Positions 16,381-25,002 of a stretch of DNA of 32,675 bases are shown piece after piece. The notes under the pieces were generated by a model. That model was not told where the DNA came from and did no database searches. It worked only from the letters and a program-made list of their open reading frames with translations. Source of the stretch: Psittacicella hinzii (GTDB taxonomy: Bacteria > Pseudomonadota > Gammaproteobacteria > Enterobacterales > Psittacicellaceae); the NCBI RefSeq assembly GCF_003585935.1, contig NZ_NRJG01000031.1, forward strand, positions 1 to 32,675, in the 5' to 3' direction. A program made the position numbers and the translations under genes. How positions within the stretch are numbered: position 1 is the first letter of the stretch; each line of letters opens with the position of its first letter.

Positions 16381-16726
16381 AGTCTACTCCGTCATGGTAA
16401 AGATAAGTTGGTTCTGGATTATTTGCTAAAAAGAGCAACCATGGATATGGGCTAAATTGTATCTGTGCCAAATCTTGCTCGGAGAATGCCATTTCCGACG
16501 TTTTTGTATGTGAGTGGACTAATCCCACCAGCGTATCATTTAAAACGCTTTCTAGATACCTCTCCGCGTTAAAAATGGCATTCTTTTCATTTCCCCCGTC
16601 TTCCAACTCATAAAAAATCACGTTTCCATTCTCTTTGACTAAAATTCCAGCAATTTCTTTTTCTGGATCTTTGTCTGCAACTTCTTGAATTAGTTTTGCT
16701 GTTGCACTACTTATCTTTAACTTCAC
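16322..16726 (-). CDS. Tail assembly protein K-like, JAB/JAMM domain only
   Basis: The 134-aa protein has an N-terminal JAB metallopeptidase-type domain: Glu in EIAGILVKENG, then VGLVHSHTKTSEMAFSEQD carrying the His-Ser-His and Ser-x-x-Asp residues of JAMM. Lambda gpK (about 199 aa) joins JAB to an NlpC/P60 peptidase; that second domain is absent here. The GTG start at 16726 is supported by GGAGGA seven bases upstream and overlaps L by 20 bases. It probably acts in tail-tip assembly or cell-wall processing, but without NlpC the peptidoglycan activity would need another protein. Confidence 0.83.
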   Translation of the reverse strand: MKLKISSATAKLIQEVADKDPEKEIAGILVKENGNVIFYELEDGGNEKNAIFNAERYLESVLNDTLVGLVHSHTKTSEMAFSEQDLAQIQFSPYPWLLFLANNPEPTYLYHDGVDYESDPLRAFSEKVPQCVRY

Positions 16727-17297
16727 CTAGTACTCCTCCGTATCTTGAGCTATTACCCAACTTTTGACAGTTCTTATAAGTTTTATCACAAGTAGAGGTG
16801 GCTCCGGCATAGCCACAGTAACGATCACCTAAGGAAAACGGGCATAATTGGCGCGCTTCAAAGGGTGGTAAGTTTCTGTCCAGATCATTTATACCAACTA
16901 ACTCTAGCACTAGTTTTTCGGCACTATAATCGCTTAAAGCTGAAATTAAATAGCTCTTATTGATGACCGGACTTACGATACTTAGATCGCTCTTGTAAAT
17001 CATCATAATCTGCACCTTACCACCGATGAAGTCATCATGACGTGCGATGATAGGTGCTAAACGGTTGTCCACGTTGCTAATTTCCAGTTTACTTTTGCTG
17101 GACGTCCCTAAATCCGTGCTTAATTTGTTGAACTTGACATTTAGTGGAAAATATGTTATCCCCTGATACTTAAACCCCTCTTCCGACGGATTATACGGGG
17201 TAACGTGCAGGTTTAAGTCCTCGTATTTACGGCTATCACTACTTACCATAAAGCGAAACTGGATTGAGTATAAGAATATGCTTGCCGTACTATCCAA
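16707..17297 (-). CDS. L: Minor tail protein L (iron-sulfur protein)
   Basis: The 196-aa protein matches lambda gpL in architecture and ends with four cysteines in CPFSLGDRYCGYAG and STCDKTYKNC, the expected ligands of the gpL iron-sulfur cluster at the tail tip. The TTG start at 17297 is preferred over the internal ATG at 17249: it has GGGGAGGT upstream, overlaps the M stop (TTGGATAG), and restores the N-terminal STASIFLYSIQF segment that parallels lambda L. It lies between M and K as in lambda. Confidence 0.88.
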   Translation of the reverse strand: MDSTASIFLYSIQFRFMVSSDSRKYEDLNLHVTPYNPSEEGFKYQGITYFPLNVKFNKLSTDLGTSSKSKLEISNVDNRLAPIIARHDDFIGGKVQIMMIYKSDLSIVSPVINKSYLISALSDYSAEKLVLELVGINDLDRNLPPFEARQLCPFSLGDRYCGYAGATSTCDKTYKNCQKLGNSSRYGGVLGEVKDK

Positions 17298-17646
17298 AGT
17301 AACGAACCTCCCCTACCTTAAACGTAATATTTGCTTTTTTGCTGTTATCCTGCGTAACAGTTGGCACACCATTCAATACGACCGTATAATCGCGGCTTAC
17401 TCCATTGATATTGGTTGGCATGATAAAGGGTTTCCCGCTGTTCATGTGGTTAAGCAAAAATTGCGCCATTTGGTTAATAACTTCTGGGGTATTCTCGTAC
17501 TTCAGGTTCAAATTAACTCGTGCTCCGTGTGGATCTTTGCAATAAACCTCGGTATATCCCCACCCGTATTCAATGGTTTGTAAAACTTCGTCATAGGTTA
17601 CCTGTACACCGATAGGCGTGTACCACTCAAAACGTTCTAAAGCCAT
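17290..17646 (-). CDS. M: Minor tail protein M
   Basis: The 118-aa protein, beginning MALERFEWYTPIGVQVTYDE, is close to lambda gpM (109 aa) in size and position between the tape measure and L. It forms part of the tail tip complex. The ATG at 17646 has GGAG six bases upstream; a TTG at 17658 is unlikely. A 14-bp inverted repeat ends just before its Shine-Dalgarno. Confidence 0.87.
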   Translation of the reverse strand: MALERFEWYTPIGVQVTYDEVLQTIEYGWGYTEVYCKDPHGARVNLNLKYENTPEVINQMAQFLLNHMNSGKPFIMPTNINGVSRDYTVVLNGVPTVTQDNSKKANITFKVGEVRYFG

Positions 17647-17661
17647 ACTATGCTCCAAGAG

Positions 17662-17693
17662 TGTAACAGTTAAACATTCGTTTAACTGTTACA
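17662..17693. repeat. Perfect 14-bp inverted repeat between the tape measure and M genes
   Basis: TGTAACAGTTAAAC (17662-17675) and its exact complement (17680-17693) flank a 4-base loop. On the minus-strand RNA the hairpin ends six bases before the M ribosome site and lacks a T-tract. It is therefore more likely an mRNA-stability or translation-control element than a terminator. Confidence 0.85.
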
Positions 17694-17718
17694 GCATTGA
17701 AATTACTTTATGTTTTTT

Positions 17719-20700
17719 TTAATCTTCTTTATTAGCTTCCCACTCGGCAATTTGCGCCGTAACTTCAGCTCTTACTTTCTCTTCAATGATTACGTCGATC
17801 GATCCGTCAGATCCAGTACGCGCAGAGACTTCAGCACCAGCATAATTGTAAATATTGATTACTTGTTGCAAGCCTCCAGTTCTGTTAGTCACGCTTTCTT
17901 TTGTGCCAAAATCTACTTGCTGATTGTTTAGTTTATCTAAGAAATCAACCCCGTATTTTGCAGTAGCACCTGCGTTAAGAACGTACTCTTGACCGTGTAC
18001 CACACCAGCCACTTGATTAGTGCCTACATTACCGGTGTAACCACCTGATGAGAAACCGAACATACCAAAGCCACCAGAGACACCGCCACCTCCGGATTTA
18101 CCGCCACCACCGCCAAATACACCAGCCGCTTGAGCCCCTAAGTTAATCATAGAAGCAACTGCAGTACCGGACCCCGGTACGATTGCGTTCATTGTGGCAA
18201 GAAGTGCAAACATTAAAGCCGCTTTAACTAGCATAATCGCGATATTTTGGAGGAAAGATTTCATTAATTTCTTAATTGAACCTTGTCCAGTTACTACCAT
18301 TTTTGCAATGCCATCAGCAACGCTGTTAAATCCACTTACTACTGTTTGACGAAAGTTATTCATTGTTGGCATTGCACTCTGGATGCATTGAGTAAGTAGA
18401 TTTACTTGCCCTTGGTTTTTCTGATTAGCTTGGTCTTGTAAAGCCCACATTTGCTCGTAACTACGGCGTAATTGCTCGGCTTGAGCTTCGTCCAGTCCCA
18501 TTAGCTGCTCTTTTAACAATACTTCACGCTCGTACTGTAATAGCTTTTGCTCTCTTACTTCTGCGTCTTCATATTGCAGTTCAAGCTCTAGTTGTAAACG
18601 CTCAATAGTCTGGTCATTCTCTTGGATTTGCTTAGCTGCTTCAGTAGCCGCAGTAATTTGGTCTAATTGTGCTGCCTGTTGTTGTAAAGCTTCAATTTGC
18701 GCTTGTGAAAGATTACGGTAACCCTCAATTCCTTGTTGGATCTTTAAGTTTACCTGCTCTAAATGCGTGAACTGCGTACGACCGGTAGTAATCAATAACT
18801 CGTATTGAGCTCTAGCTTGTTCAATGCTGTTTTTAAGCTCTTGCATATTCTGCTTGAACTTATCAACACCGCCACCTCCACCTGATGATACTTTTGGTAA
18901 TGCCACAGATTGAGCAGGAGATTGGATATTAGGTTTTGCCGCACTTTCTTCAGCTTGTTGCTGCTTAATTTGCTTTAATTGCTTTTCAGCATCAGAGATA
19001 TTACTCTTAGTTGCATTAATCTTTTTATCGATATCACTTATACGCTTTTCAGCCATATCGGCGTGCGCCATATACATCGAACCATAGGTTGAAGCCATAC
19101 CTGCGTCGATATCTTTTCTTAAGCGCTCACGCTCTCGTTGCAACTCTCTTAACGCTGCTTTTTGTTTAGTAACGTAGTTTTCAGCTGCTTGTTGCTGTTC
19201 TGCTAGGGATTTAGTGGTATCTGCAGCAAATTTTTGCACTTCACCGTTTAAGCTTTTCCATTTTTCCCAGATTGTCATTATCCCTTTTACTAGGAACTGG
19301 ATAGCTTCCACAATACCCCAAACTATTAAGCCTACGACCGTGCTCTTGAAGATCATATCAACGGCTTTCCAAGCAGCACCAGCAGCCACAATAGCACCAG
19401 TTAAAATACGGTTGGCCGTAGCACTCGCAATGGATGCCACTTTTTGTCTTGCTAAGGCTAGGTTAAACTGTTTTGCTTGCGTTGCTGCTGCCATAAATGC
19501 GGCTTTAACCCGCTCTGCACTTGCAGCCATACCGCCAAGCGTTTGCATTAAATTTAACGTTTTATAACCAGCAAAAACCACAAGGGCGTATTTAGCAACA
19601 GTTGCTAAGGTATCAAAATTATTAGCTAAAACACTTATCCCTTGCGCAATCTTGGACGAAAACTGGTCGTGCTCACCAACCCATTTAGTAAATTTATTTT
19701 TTAAGTCAGTTAAAGCAGCAGTTACACTTAAGCCTAATTTGTTATAGGTAGCGTCAGTAACTTGTGCGGCGTTTTGTAAGGCGCGAACAATATCTTCGGT
19801 AGTTAAATTACCGTCGTTAGCATACTGCTTTAACTTAGCGCTCGTCATGCCTAAACCTTTGGCAATAGCGTCAACTAAACCAGGCGTTTGTTCGGCTACA
19901 GAGTTAAAGTCTTGACCGCTTAGCTTACCTTTACTTAGGGCTTGAGAGAATTGCACCATTGAGTTCTTGGTAGCTTCTGCGGACGAACCACCGATAGCAA
20001 TAGCTTTAGTCATAGTTGTAGTAAGAGATATTAGCTCTTTTTGACTTAAGCCTAAATCAGTGGTTGATTTGCGCAGTGTAGCGTACGCATTAGTGGTAGC
20101 TTCAATAGGTTGTTTAGATTGTTCAGCTACTCCAAATAGCTCATTTAGCAAGTCCGTAGCATCCTCTGCTGGATCTTTGATAAGCGTTAGTTGGGTAGTT
20201 AAATCAGAGTACGAAAAAGCTGCTTCTTTTACGGTTTGAAAGCTAAAATTAATGGCGAAAATACTAGCAAGGCGTCCTAACATCCCACTTAAACTACCCG
20301 TTATACTATTAGTTCGCTCTAAGCTTTGGTTAGTGTTCTCAACTTCCTTACCAGCTTTACGACTTTCCTCGCCTAATTTCCCAGTTTCCTCGCTTGCTTT
20401 CTTGCTTTTACGTGCTAGTTCTTCTAGCGTGCGGCTTAATTTCTCATTAGCAGTAGAGAGTTCTTTTGAAGCACGACTTAATTTAGCTGCTTCTTGTTGT
20501 GCTTTGAGTACACCGTTAATTACACGTCCTAAACTCGTGCTTAAAGCACCCGCTTGGTTAAAATACTTAATGAGAGTATCTAATTCTGCTCGTACGGTTT
20601 TAATCGTAGGTGCTAAGGCTTTAAATGAGCCATTTACTCGTCCCATGAGAGAGGTAAACGTAGGAGCATATTTAGCTGTTGCAGCAAAAGAACGCCCTAG

Positions 20701-21522
20701 GGTTTCTAATTTAACTGAACTAATATTTGCGTCAAGAGCCTTAGAGCTTTTTCTTGCTAGGTCTTCCATGGCTCGACCAAGCTTTTCCACGTTAACAGTT
20801 AAATCCTTAGCCGCACCATTAAGCTTAGTTGATTCTTGCTGGGCTTTCAGGATACTGCCCACAATCTTGCCCATATTGGCACTTAAAGAACCAGTTTGAG
20901 CGAAAACTTTTAGTACATCTAGTAGCTCTTTACTAACGTTCTTTACTACTGGCGTTAGACTGTTAAAAGCAGCAGTTACTTGTGCTATACCGGATTTAAA
21001 TCCAGGTGCTGATTGCTCTACAGAGGAGAATGCCTTACCAATACTCTCGATTTTGGCGATATTACCCTTAGAGATTGGGACGTCGATCTTACTAGCTGCA
21101 TTTTTAGCATTCTTTTGCAGTGTACTTAGTACGCCTAAAACTTCGTTTACTGAAAGAATACTTTTGTGTAAATCAGAGTATGAAGTAGATAATCTTTTAG
21201 TGACGTCACCACCTTGTCCGACCACAGTCGTGTACTTCGCAAAAGAATTGGTCATTGTATCTACCCGTTGTGAGAATTGACCTGAAAAGGTAGATAATCC
21301 CTCTAAAGTTTTCTTTTGCGAACCGGATAATGCCCCGAACTTCTTAAATTCATTTGAAGCGTCAGTTACACCTTTACCGAACTTTTTTAAGTAGGTAGTA
21401 GCATTACCAACAGCTTCAACCTGATTAACTAAAGTTTGAAAGGATTTAATCGCGTTATTAGTTTGCGTTATTGCACTTTGTGCGTCTAAATTTAACTTAA
21501 AACTAAAATCAGAGGTTGCCAT
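17719..21522 (-). CDS. H: Tail tape measure protein (gpH-like)
   Basis: Determines tail length and is injected with the DNA. The 1267-aa protein starts at ATG 21522, where AAAGGGG lies nine bases upstream and the gene overlaps the T frame; a longer ORF to 21585 lacks support. The tape-measure N-terminal domain is recognisable at about residues 440-590, with FSYSDLTTQLTLIKDP, QPIEATTNAYATLRKS and FSQALSKGKLSGQDFNSVAEQ. Hydrophobic stretches follow, and the C-terminus is Gly-rich (FGGGGGKSGGGG) with a beta domain. Residues 161-274 and 275-388 are two tandem copies of a 114-residue unit. Confidence 0.93.
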   Translation of the reverse strand: MATSDFSFKLNLDAQSAITQTNNAIKSFQTLVNQVEAVGNATTYLKKFGKGVTDASNEFKKFGALSGSQKKTLEGLSTFSGQFSQRVDTMTNSFAKYTTVVGQGGDVTKRLSTSYSDLHKSILSVNEVLGVLSTLQKNAKNAASKIDVPISKGNIAKIESIGKAFSSVEQSAPGFKSGIAQVTAAFNSLTPVVKNVSKELLDVLKVFAQTGSLSANMGKIVGSILKAQQESTKLNGAAKDLTVNVEKLGRAMEDLARKSSKALDANISSVKLETLGRSFAATAKYAPTFTSLMGRVNGSFKALAPTIKTVRAELDTLIKYFNQAGALSTSLGRVINGVLKAQQEAAKLSRASKELSTANEKLSRTLEELARKSKKASEETGKLGEESRKAGKEVENTNQSLERTNSITGSLSGMLGRLASIFAINFSFQTVKEAAFSYSDLTTQLTLIKDPAEDATDLLNELFGVAEQSKQPIEATTNAYATLRKSTTDLGLSQKELISLTTTMTKAIAIGGSSAEATKNSMVQFSQALSKGKLSGQDFNSVAEQTPGLVDAIAKGLGMTSAKLKQYANDGNLTTEDIVRALQNAAQVTDATYNKLGLSVTAALTDLKNKFTKWVGEHDQFSSKIAQGISVLANNFDTLATVAKYALVVFAGYKTLNLMQTLGGMAASAERVKAAFMAAATQAKQFNLALARQKVASIASATANRILTGAIVAAGAAWKAVDMIFKSTVVGLIVWGIVEAIQFLVKGIMTIWEKWKSLNGEVQKFAADTTKSLAEQQQAAENYVTKQKAALRELQRERERLRKDIDAGMASTYGSMYMAHADMAEKRISDIDKKINATKSNISDAEKQLKQIKQQQAEESAAKPNIQSPAQSVALPKVSSGGGGGVDKFKQNMQELKNSIEQARAQYELLITTGRTQFTHLEQVNLKIQQGIEGYRNLSQAQIEALQQQAAQLDQITAATEAAKQIQENDQTIERLQLELELQYEDAEVREQKLLQYEREVLLKEQLMGLDEAQAEQLRRSYEQMWALQDQANQKNQGQVNLLTQCIQSAMPTMNNFRQTVVSGFNSVADGIAKMVVTGQGSIKKLMKSFLQNIAIMLVKAALMFALLATMNAIVPGSGTAVASMINLGAQAAGVFGGGGGKSGGGGVSGGFGMFGFSSGGYTGNVGTNQVAGVVHGQEYVLNAGATAKYGVDFLDKLNNQQVDFGTKESVTNRTGGLQQVINIYNYAGAEVSARTGSDGSIDVIIEEKVRAEVTAQIAEWEANKED
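20359..21042 (-). repeat. Tandem duplication of a 114-codon unit in the tape measure gene
   Basis: Copy 1 (20701-21042) begins IGKAFSSVEQSAPGF and copy 2 (20359-20700) begins LGRSFAATAKYAPTF. Both continue with matching FxSLTP/FKALAP, LKVFAQTGSLS/IKYFNQAGALS, GSILKAQQE/NGVLKAQQE and DLARKS/ELARKS. The codons have diverged, so the duplication is not recent. A third, more degenerate copy may precede them. Confidence 0.8.
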
Positions 21523-21808
21523 TAGATTGTGCCCCTTTATTGTGTACTTGCTTGTTACGGATAAATAATTTATCGAACTCGTCAACTAACTCTACTTTAG
21601 TGTCAGCTGTGATAGGTTTACTATCATCTTTTTGTAACCATGGATAATACTCTTTGAGATCGAACTTATATTTACGCGTATCGTAAGTTTGTACATGCTG
21701 TAGTTGGAACAGTTTTGCAAAGGCAAATTCTAAAAAATCACCCCCGACAGGTTTTGAAGAGCAATAGGAGTTAAGCATAAGTATATCCTCCATAGGCATT
21801 CTTCTCAC
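21509..21808 (-). CDS. Tail assembly chaperone gpT-like frame, probably made as a G-T frameshift fusion
   Basis: The frame is open from 21892 downward in the -1 frame relative to G, through WAKELSPVDVQICELAILLHK and KTPEEVRRMPMEDILMLN, and ends at 21509, overlapping the tape measure start by 14 bases. The only in-frame start near the beginning is GTG at 21808, which has no good Shine-Dalgarno, whereas the upstream coding looks natural and overlaps the end of G. This is the G/T arrangement of lambda, where T is read only by a -1 frameshift. The gpGT fusion would be about 230 aa and chaperones the tape measure. Confidence 0.72.
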   Translation of the reverse strand: MRRMPMEDILMLNSYCSSKPVGGDFLEFAFAKLFQLQHVQTYDTRKYKFDLKEYYPWLQKDDSKPITADTKVELVDEFDKLFIRNKQVHNKGAQSNGNL

Positions 21809-21867
21809 TTCTTCGGGGGTTTTGTGTAATAGAATCGCTAGTTCACAAATCTGAACATCGACGGGGC

Positions 21868-22203
21868 TTAATTCTTTTGCCCATTTGCTTCGTCAGTCGC
21901 ATTACTTGGTAGCACAACAGCAATGAGATCATTAGCTAATTGCACATCTAGGTTCTGTAATAAATCCAAAGCGTTGGTATAGCCAATAGGCTCACCGTCA
22001 GCACTTAATACGCAATTGCCTAGTAAAACAGCCATTGCATCCGTGTATGCTGTGCTATTTTTGTTAATCTTCCCTTGGAAAGAGAGAACGTCATTTAAGC
22101 TCGGTTTAAAGAATTTAACTGGGATCGTATCACCCTTAAACGTAAGCTCTGCTTCTTTAATTTCTCGCGATTTAGCTAATTGGAAAAGATCTAATACTGC
22201 CAT
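21868..22203 (-). CDS. Tail assembly chaperone gpG-like
   Basis: The 111-aa protein (MAVLDLFQLAKSREIKEAEL, then PVKFFKPSLNDVLSF) occupies the lambda G position, between the major tail protein and the tape measure. It would coat the tape measure protein during tail assembly. The end of the ORF contains GGG CAA AAG (21882-21874) shortly before its TAA, a candidate region for a -1 shift into the T frame. It starts 21 bases after the tail tube gene. Confidence 0.75.
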   Translation of the reverse strand: MAVLDLFQLAKSREIKEAELTFKGDTIPVKFFKPSLNDVLSFQGKINKNSTAYTDAMAVLLGNCVLSADGEPIGYTNALDLLQNLDVQLANDLIAVVLPSNATDEANGQKN

Positions 22204-22224
22204 GCTATAGGTATCCTATTGTTT

Positions 22225-22935
22225 TTATGCTTTTGTGTTTAAAGTAATATCAGCGTCGTTAGCTTTAATTGTGTATTCACGTTTTAAAGCCTCACTTTCA
22301 GTACCAAAGGTTGCACCACTAAGTTTGGTTACTGTGCCAAAGTAATATTCAATAGCACCGTTAATAACGTGTCTTAATACGAACTCGTCTTTGTTTAAAC
22401 GGTATTTCTCAAGAAGTTTAAATTGCTCTTTATCTGGGGCATTAAACACTGTTAAAGTGATATCCCCATACGTTGGTTGACCCGGAACTGTTTGTGGTGA
22501 TTGGTCGGTAGTAGAGGTAACTTCGATTTCGTTATACGAAACGTCAGGAGTTTTAATTTCGGTTGCATAGTCAATGTAATCAGCGAACTCTACAACTCTA
22601 ATTTTTGCACCTGTTAGGGTTAAAGTAGTTTGCCCGTCATCGCTTTCAAACTCGGTTTTTTGGCGTGTATCTGCGATTTTAATCTCTTTTTGATTAGCAG
22701 CAACAGCTTCCACAACCCAGTAACCATTCAGCGATGGAGTAGCATTTTCTACCTTAATTACTGAACCTTTTAACAGAGCAGTAGTTACGTTATTGGTAAG
22801 AATGAACTTTTTATCAGTGTAGTTTACTGACGCTAAAGCTTGTTCGTTACCTAGCCCTTTTTGCAGGTATAAACGTGAGGCTTTGGTTAAGTCATACGTA
22901 TTACCCGTTTTTGTTTTTACAGAGTTTACTGCCAT
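22225..22935 (-). CDS. Major tail tube protein (gpV-like)
   Basis: The 236-aa beta-rich protein sits in the V slot between the tail terminator and G. Segments TYGDITLTVFNAPDKEQFKLL and the ending GTESEALKREYTIKANDADI are typical of siphoviral tube proteins, in which a curving tube domain (QTVPGQPTYGDITL) is followed by a short beta tail. The ATG at 22935 has AAGGA nine bases upstream. It polymerises around the tape measure to form the tail tube. Lambda V is 246 aa. Confidence 0.82.
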   Translation of the reverse strand: MAVNSVKTKTGNTYDLTKASRLYLQKGLGNEQALASVNYTDKKFILTNNVTTALLKGSVIKVENATPSLNGYWVVEAVAANQKEIKIADTRQKTEFESDDGQTTLTLTGAKIRVVEFADYIDYATEIKTPDVSYNEIEVTSTTDQSPQTVPGQPTYGDITLTVFNAPDKEQFKLLEKYRLNKDEFVLRHVINGAIEYYFGTVTKLSGATFGTESEALKREYTIKANDADITLNTKA

Positions 22936-22945
22936 GGATTAGTCC

Positions 22946-23437
22946 TTAATATTTGCTCACTGTGTACTGTGTTATTACTACTAGTTGATCGTACGCACTC
23001 GTATTATCTTCAGTTGAAACAGAGACACGATCAAGTTTAACGTTATACGTAGCTCCGGTTAAATCAAGACCTAAAAGCTCTTTAGTACGATTAATTAGAT
23101 CTTCATTTTCAACCGTTACTTTCATAGGTTCGCGTAAAAGATTAACTAAGCACTCACAATAAAGAGGTAAATTAACGTCACCATCTTTCTTTCTAATCTC
23201 AAGTTTAAAAAGAGCTTCTAGGTTCATTTCCTCAATAGTGCCAATAGTTGTACTTAGCTGTGGCTGTAAATTAGTAATTTTAGTTGATAAGATATAAGGA
23301 GCTTGCTTAGGATCGGTTAAACGTTCTAATCGTGTAGAACTTGCACATTTAACAGATACGCCTTTGTCTCCCAATTTCTCGATAAACTTATCACAGATAT
23401 ACTCAGTATATTCTTCAAAAATAGATAAAAAGATCAC
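22946..23437 (-). CDS. Tail terminator protein (gpU-like)
   Basis: The 163-aa protein is in the U position, between Z-like and V-like genes. Features are an N-terminal helix (FEEYTEYICDKFIEKLG) and alternating beta strands, with LERLTDPKQAPYILSTKI. It likely caps the tail tube and joins it to the head. The GTG start follows an AGGG motif and overlaps the upstream stop (TAGTG). Identification rests mainly on position and size. Confidence 0.72.
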   Translation of the reverse strand: MIFLSIFEEYTEYICDKFIEKLGDKGVSVKCASSTRLERLTDPKQAPYILSTKITNLQPQLSTTIGTIEEMNLEALFKLEIRKKDGDVNLPLYCECLVNLLREPMKVTVENEDLINRTKELLGLDLTGATYNVKLDRVSVSTEDNTSAYDQLVVITQYTVSKY

Positions 23438-24225
23438 TATTTCTTACCCTTAATTCTATCCGTTAAAATTTTAGCTATTAATGGACGATATTTAGGTTTG
23501 CGCTTATTTACTGTATATGAGAAAATTCTAAACGCTTTAGCTACCATATCGCTAGCGTCAACCACAGCAGGATAAACACCTGGACGGATAGCCATTTTAT
23601 TCTTGTAAATAGAGTTACCAGCGTATGCTTTAGGTTTATCTTGGAAGAAATACATAGCGTTGGCAATCTTTTGACTATTGTCATGATTTGCAAACCAATC
23701 CCGGTACTTCGTGCCTTTAGGAATAGCTGGGAAACCACGGTTTACGATATACGTCTTAGCCCCTAAACTCGGGTAATTAATCGTGACACGTAGGTGGAAA
23801 TCATTTTCCCCTTTCTTATTTTTGTAGTTATGGTAGGTCATCTTAGTTACGCGCTTATCATTACGGAATAATCTACGTACTGTTTCAACCTTACCAGTCA
23901 AAGTCATACCTGTAGAAGAGAACCTAACGTCCCTAAATGGGTTATATTTACTTGCGTAATCCTTATCAGAGTATCGTTTTTTTAACGCGGCATTTAAGCG
24001 TGCCCAAGCGTTTTTATCGATTTGCGAAGAGGTCAAAGGTAAAGTACGCTTATAACCACTACTCAAAACCTTATTCACTTGATACGACCACAAGTTTACC
24101 GTGATTGGGATTAGCAGTTGCGCAGTTTCACGAAAACCCTCTTTACTAAAGACTTTGGTCTTCAGTTTATCGATAAGATTTTTAGCTGCCTCAATCTCTT
24201 TACTGTCGATTAGTTTGTTCTTCAT
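23437..24225 (-). CDS. Minor tail protein Z-like / tail completion protein
   Basis: The 262-aa basic protein lies between FII-like and U-like genes, the Z position. A central basic stretch contains WARLNAALKKRYSDKDYASK and RNDKRVTKMTYHNYKNKKG. It is larger than lambda Z (192 aa). It probably works at the head-proximal end of the tail. No specific motif was recognised, so the assignment is positional. Confidence 0.62.
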   Translation of the reverse strand: MKNKLIDSKEIEAAKNLIDKLKTKVFSKEGFRETAQLLIPITVNLWSYQVNKVLSSGYKRTLPLTSSQIDKNAWARLNAALKKRYSDKDYASKYNPFRDVRFSSTGMTLTGKVETVRRLFRNDKRVTKMTYHNYKNKKGENDFHLRVTINYPSLGAKTYIVNRGFPAIPKGTKYRDWFANHDNSQKIANAMYFFQDKPKAYAGNSIYKNKMAIRPGVYPAVVDASDMVAKAFRIFSYTVNKRKPKYRPLIAKILTDRIKGKK

Positions 24226-24227
24226 AA

Positions 24228-24584
24228 CTACGCTCGTTGAAAATATAAGTATACGTTCGGACGGATATACTTAAAGTCAGTTAAAGAATATTCATCGTCA
24301 GTAGCACCATATTGCATGGTATAAATAAGCTCATCTTCTTTACTATCAGCTAAATATTCTAAAGTTAAGCCAGCATTCTCTAAATTAGTCAATAACGTCT
24401 TTACTACAAGACCTTCAGTAACTGGTGTTGACGATAAAAAGTCTCCGCGTCCACCCTGAACGTCCTTATTGCTACGTACGCAAGCTTTGATTAATTCACC
24501 GTTAATACGCACATCTTGCCAGAAGTACTTCTCACGTAATTCGTAGAATTTACAATTTTGCGCTAATTCGTCAAATAGAGCCAT
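24228..24584 (-). CDS. Head-tail joining protein (gpFII-like)
   Basis: The 118-aa protein is nearly the length of lambda FII (117 aa) and sits between the cement protein and Z-like genes. It begins MALFDELAQNCKFYELREKY and continues with VRINGELIKACVRSN, compatible with the phage attachment fold. The ATG at 24584 gives this FII-like length, whereas the open frame extends to a GTG at 24617 without a good ribosome site. It would bind the portal region and accept the tail. Confidence 0.65.
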   Translation of the reverse strand: MALFDELAQNCKFYELREKYFWQDVRINGELIKACVRSNKDVQGGRGDFLSSTPVTEGLVVKTLLTNLENAGLTLEYLADSKEDELIYTMQYGATDDEYSLTDFKYIRPNVYLYFQRA

Positions 24585-24665
24585 TTTTTTGCTTAACCTA
24601 TATAATTGCCCCGCCACGCAAATAAAACGCTTATACGGGGCTTATACGTGTAAATTTAGGGGTGT

Positions 24666-24989
24666 TTATTTAAGAAGTAATAGTAAAGTACGACCTGTGC
24701 CGGTTTTTGGTGGGATAGCCCACACTTGTCCAGCGTATTTGTTACCTGTTTCAGTAGTAGTTACTTGACCGTTATTTTGTAAGTAAACTTTAGCACCTAA
24801 GGTAAAAGAGTCACCGTCTTTACATGGCACTTCGTAAACTCCGCTTAAGTTAATGGTTACTACTTCACCTTTAACTGCATCAGTCTCTGCAACTCCAACA
24901 AACTCACCAGCTGCAACCAATTGTCCATTACTTACCGCTTTTTCGGCAACCCAGTTTAATTGCGTACCTAATAAAATTTTATTAGCCAT
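24666..24989 (-). CDS. Capsid decoration/cement protein (DUF2190 family)
   Basis: The 107-aa protein starts MANKILLGTQLNWVAEKAV, with AAGEFVGVAET and TINLSGVYEVPCKDGDSFTLGAKVYL, matching the DUF2190 pattern of small beta-rich proteins next to the major capsid gene. It takes the place of lambda gpD, stabilising the expanded capsid. AGGAGC lies nine bases before the ATG. Confidence 0.83.
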   Translation of the reverse strand: MANKILLGTQLNWVAEKAVSNGQLVAAGEFVGVAETDAVKGEVVTINLSGVYEVPCKDGDSFTLGAKVYLQNNGQVTTTETGNKYAGQVWAIPPKTGTGRTLLLLLK

Positions 24990-25002
24990 AATTTAAGTGC
25001 TC

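Noticed and set aside
20252..20899. Long plus-strand open frame (215 codons) opposite the tape measure gene
   Set aside because: It is antisense to well-matched tape-measure repeats, and its Leu/Ser/Ala-rich composition reflects the complement of Lys/Ala-rich coding.
24608..24641. Hairpin GCCCCG/CGGGGC between the cement and FII-like genes
   Set aside because: Short 6-bp stem with a 22-base loop and no T-tract. It may be incidental or a weak processing site.
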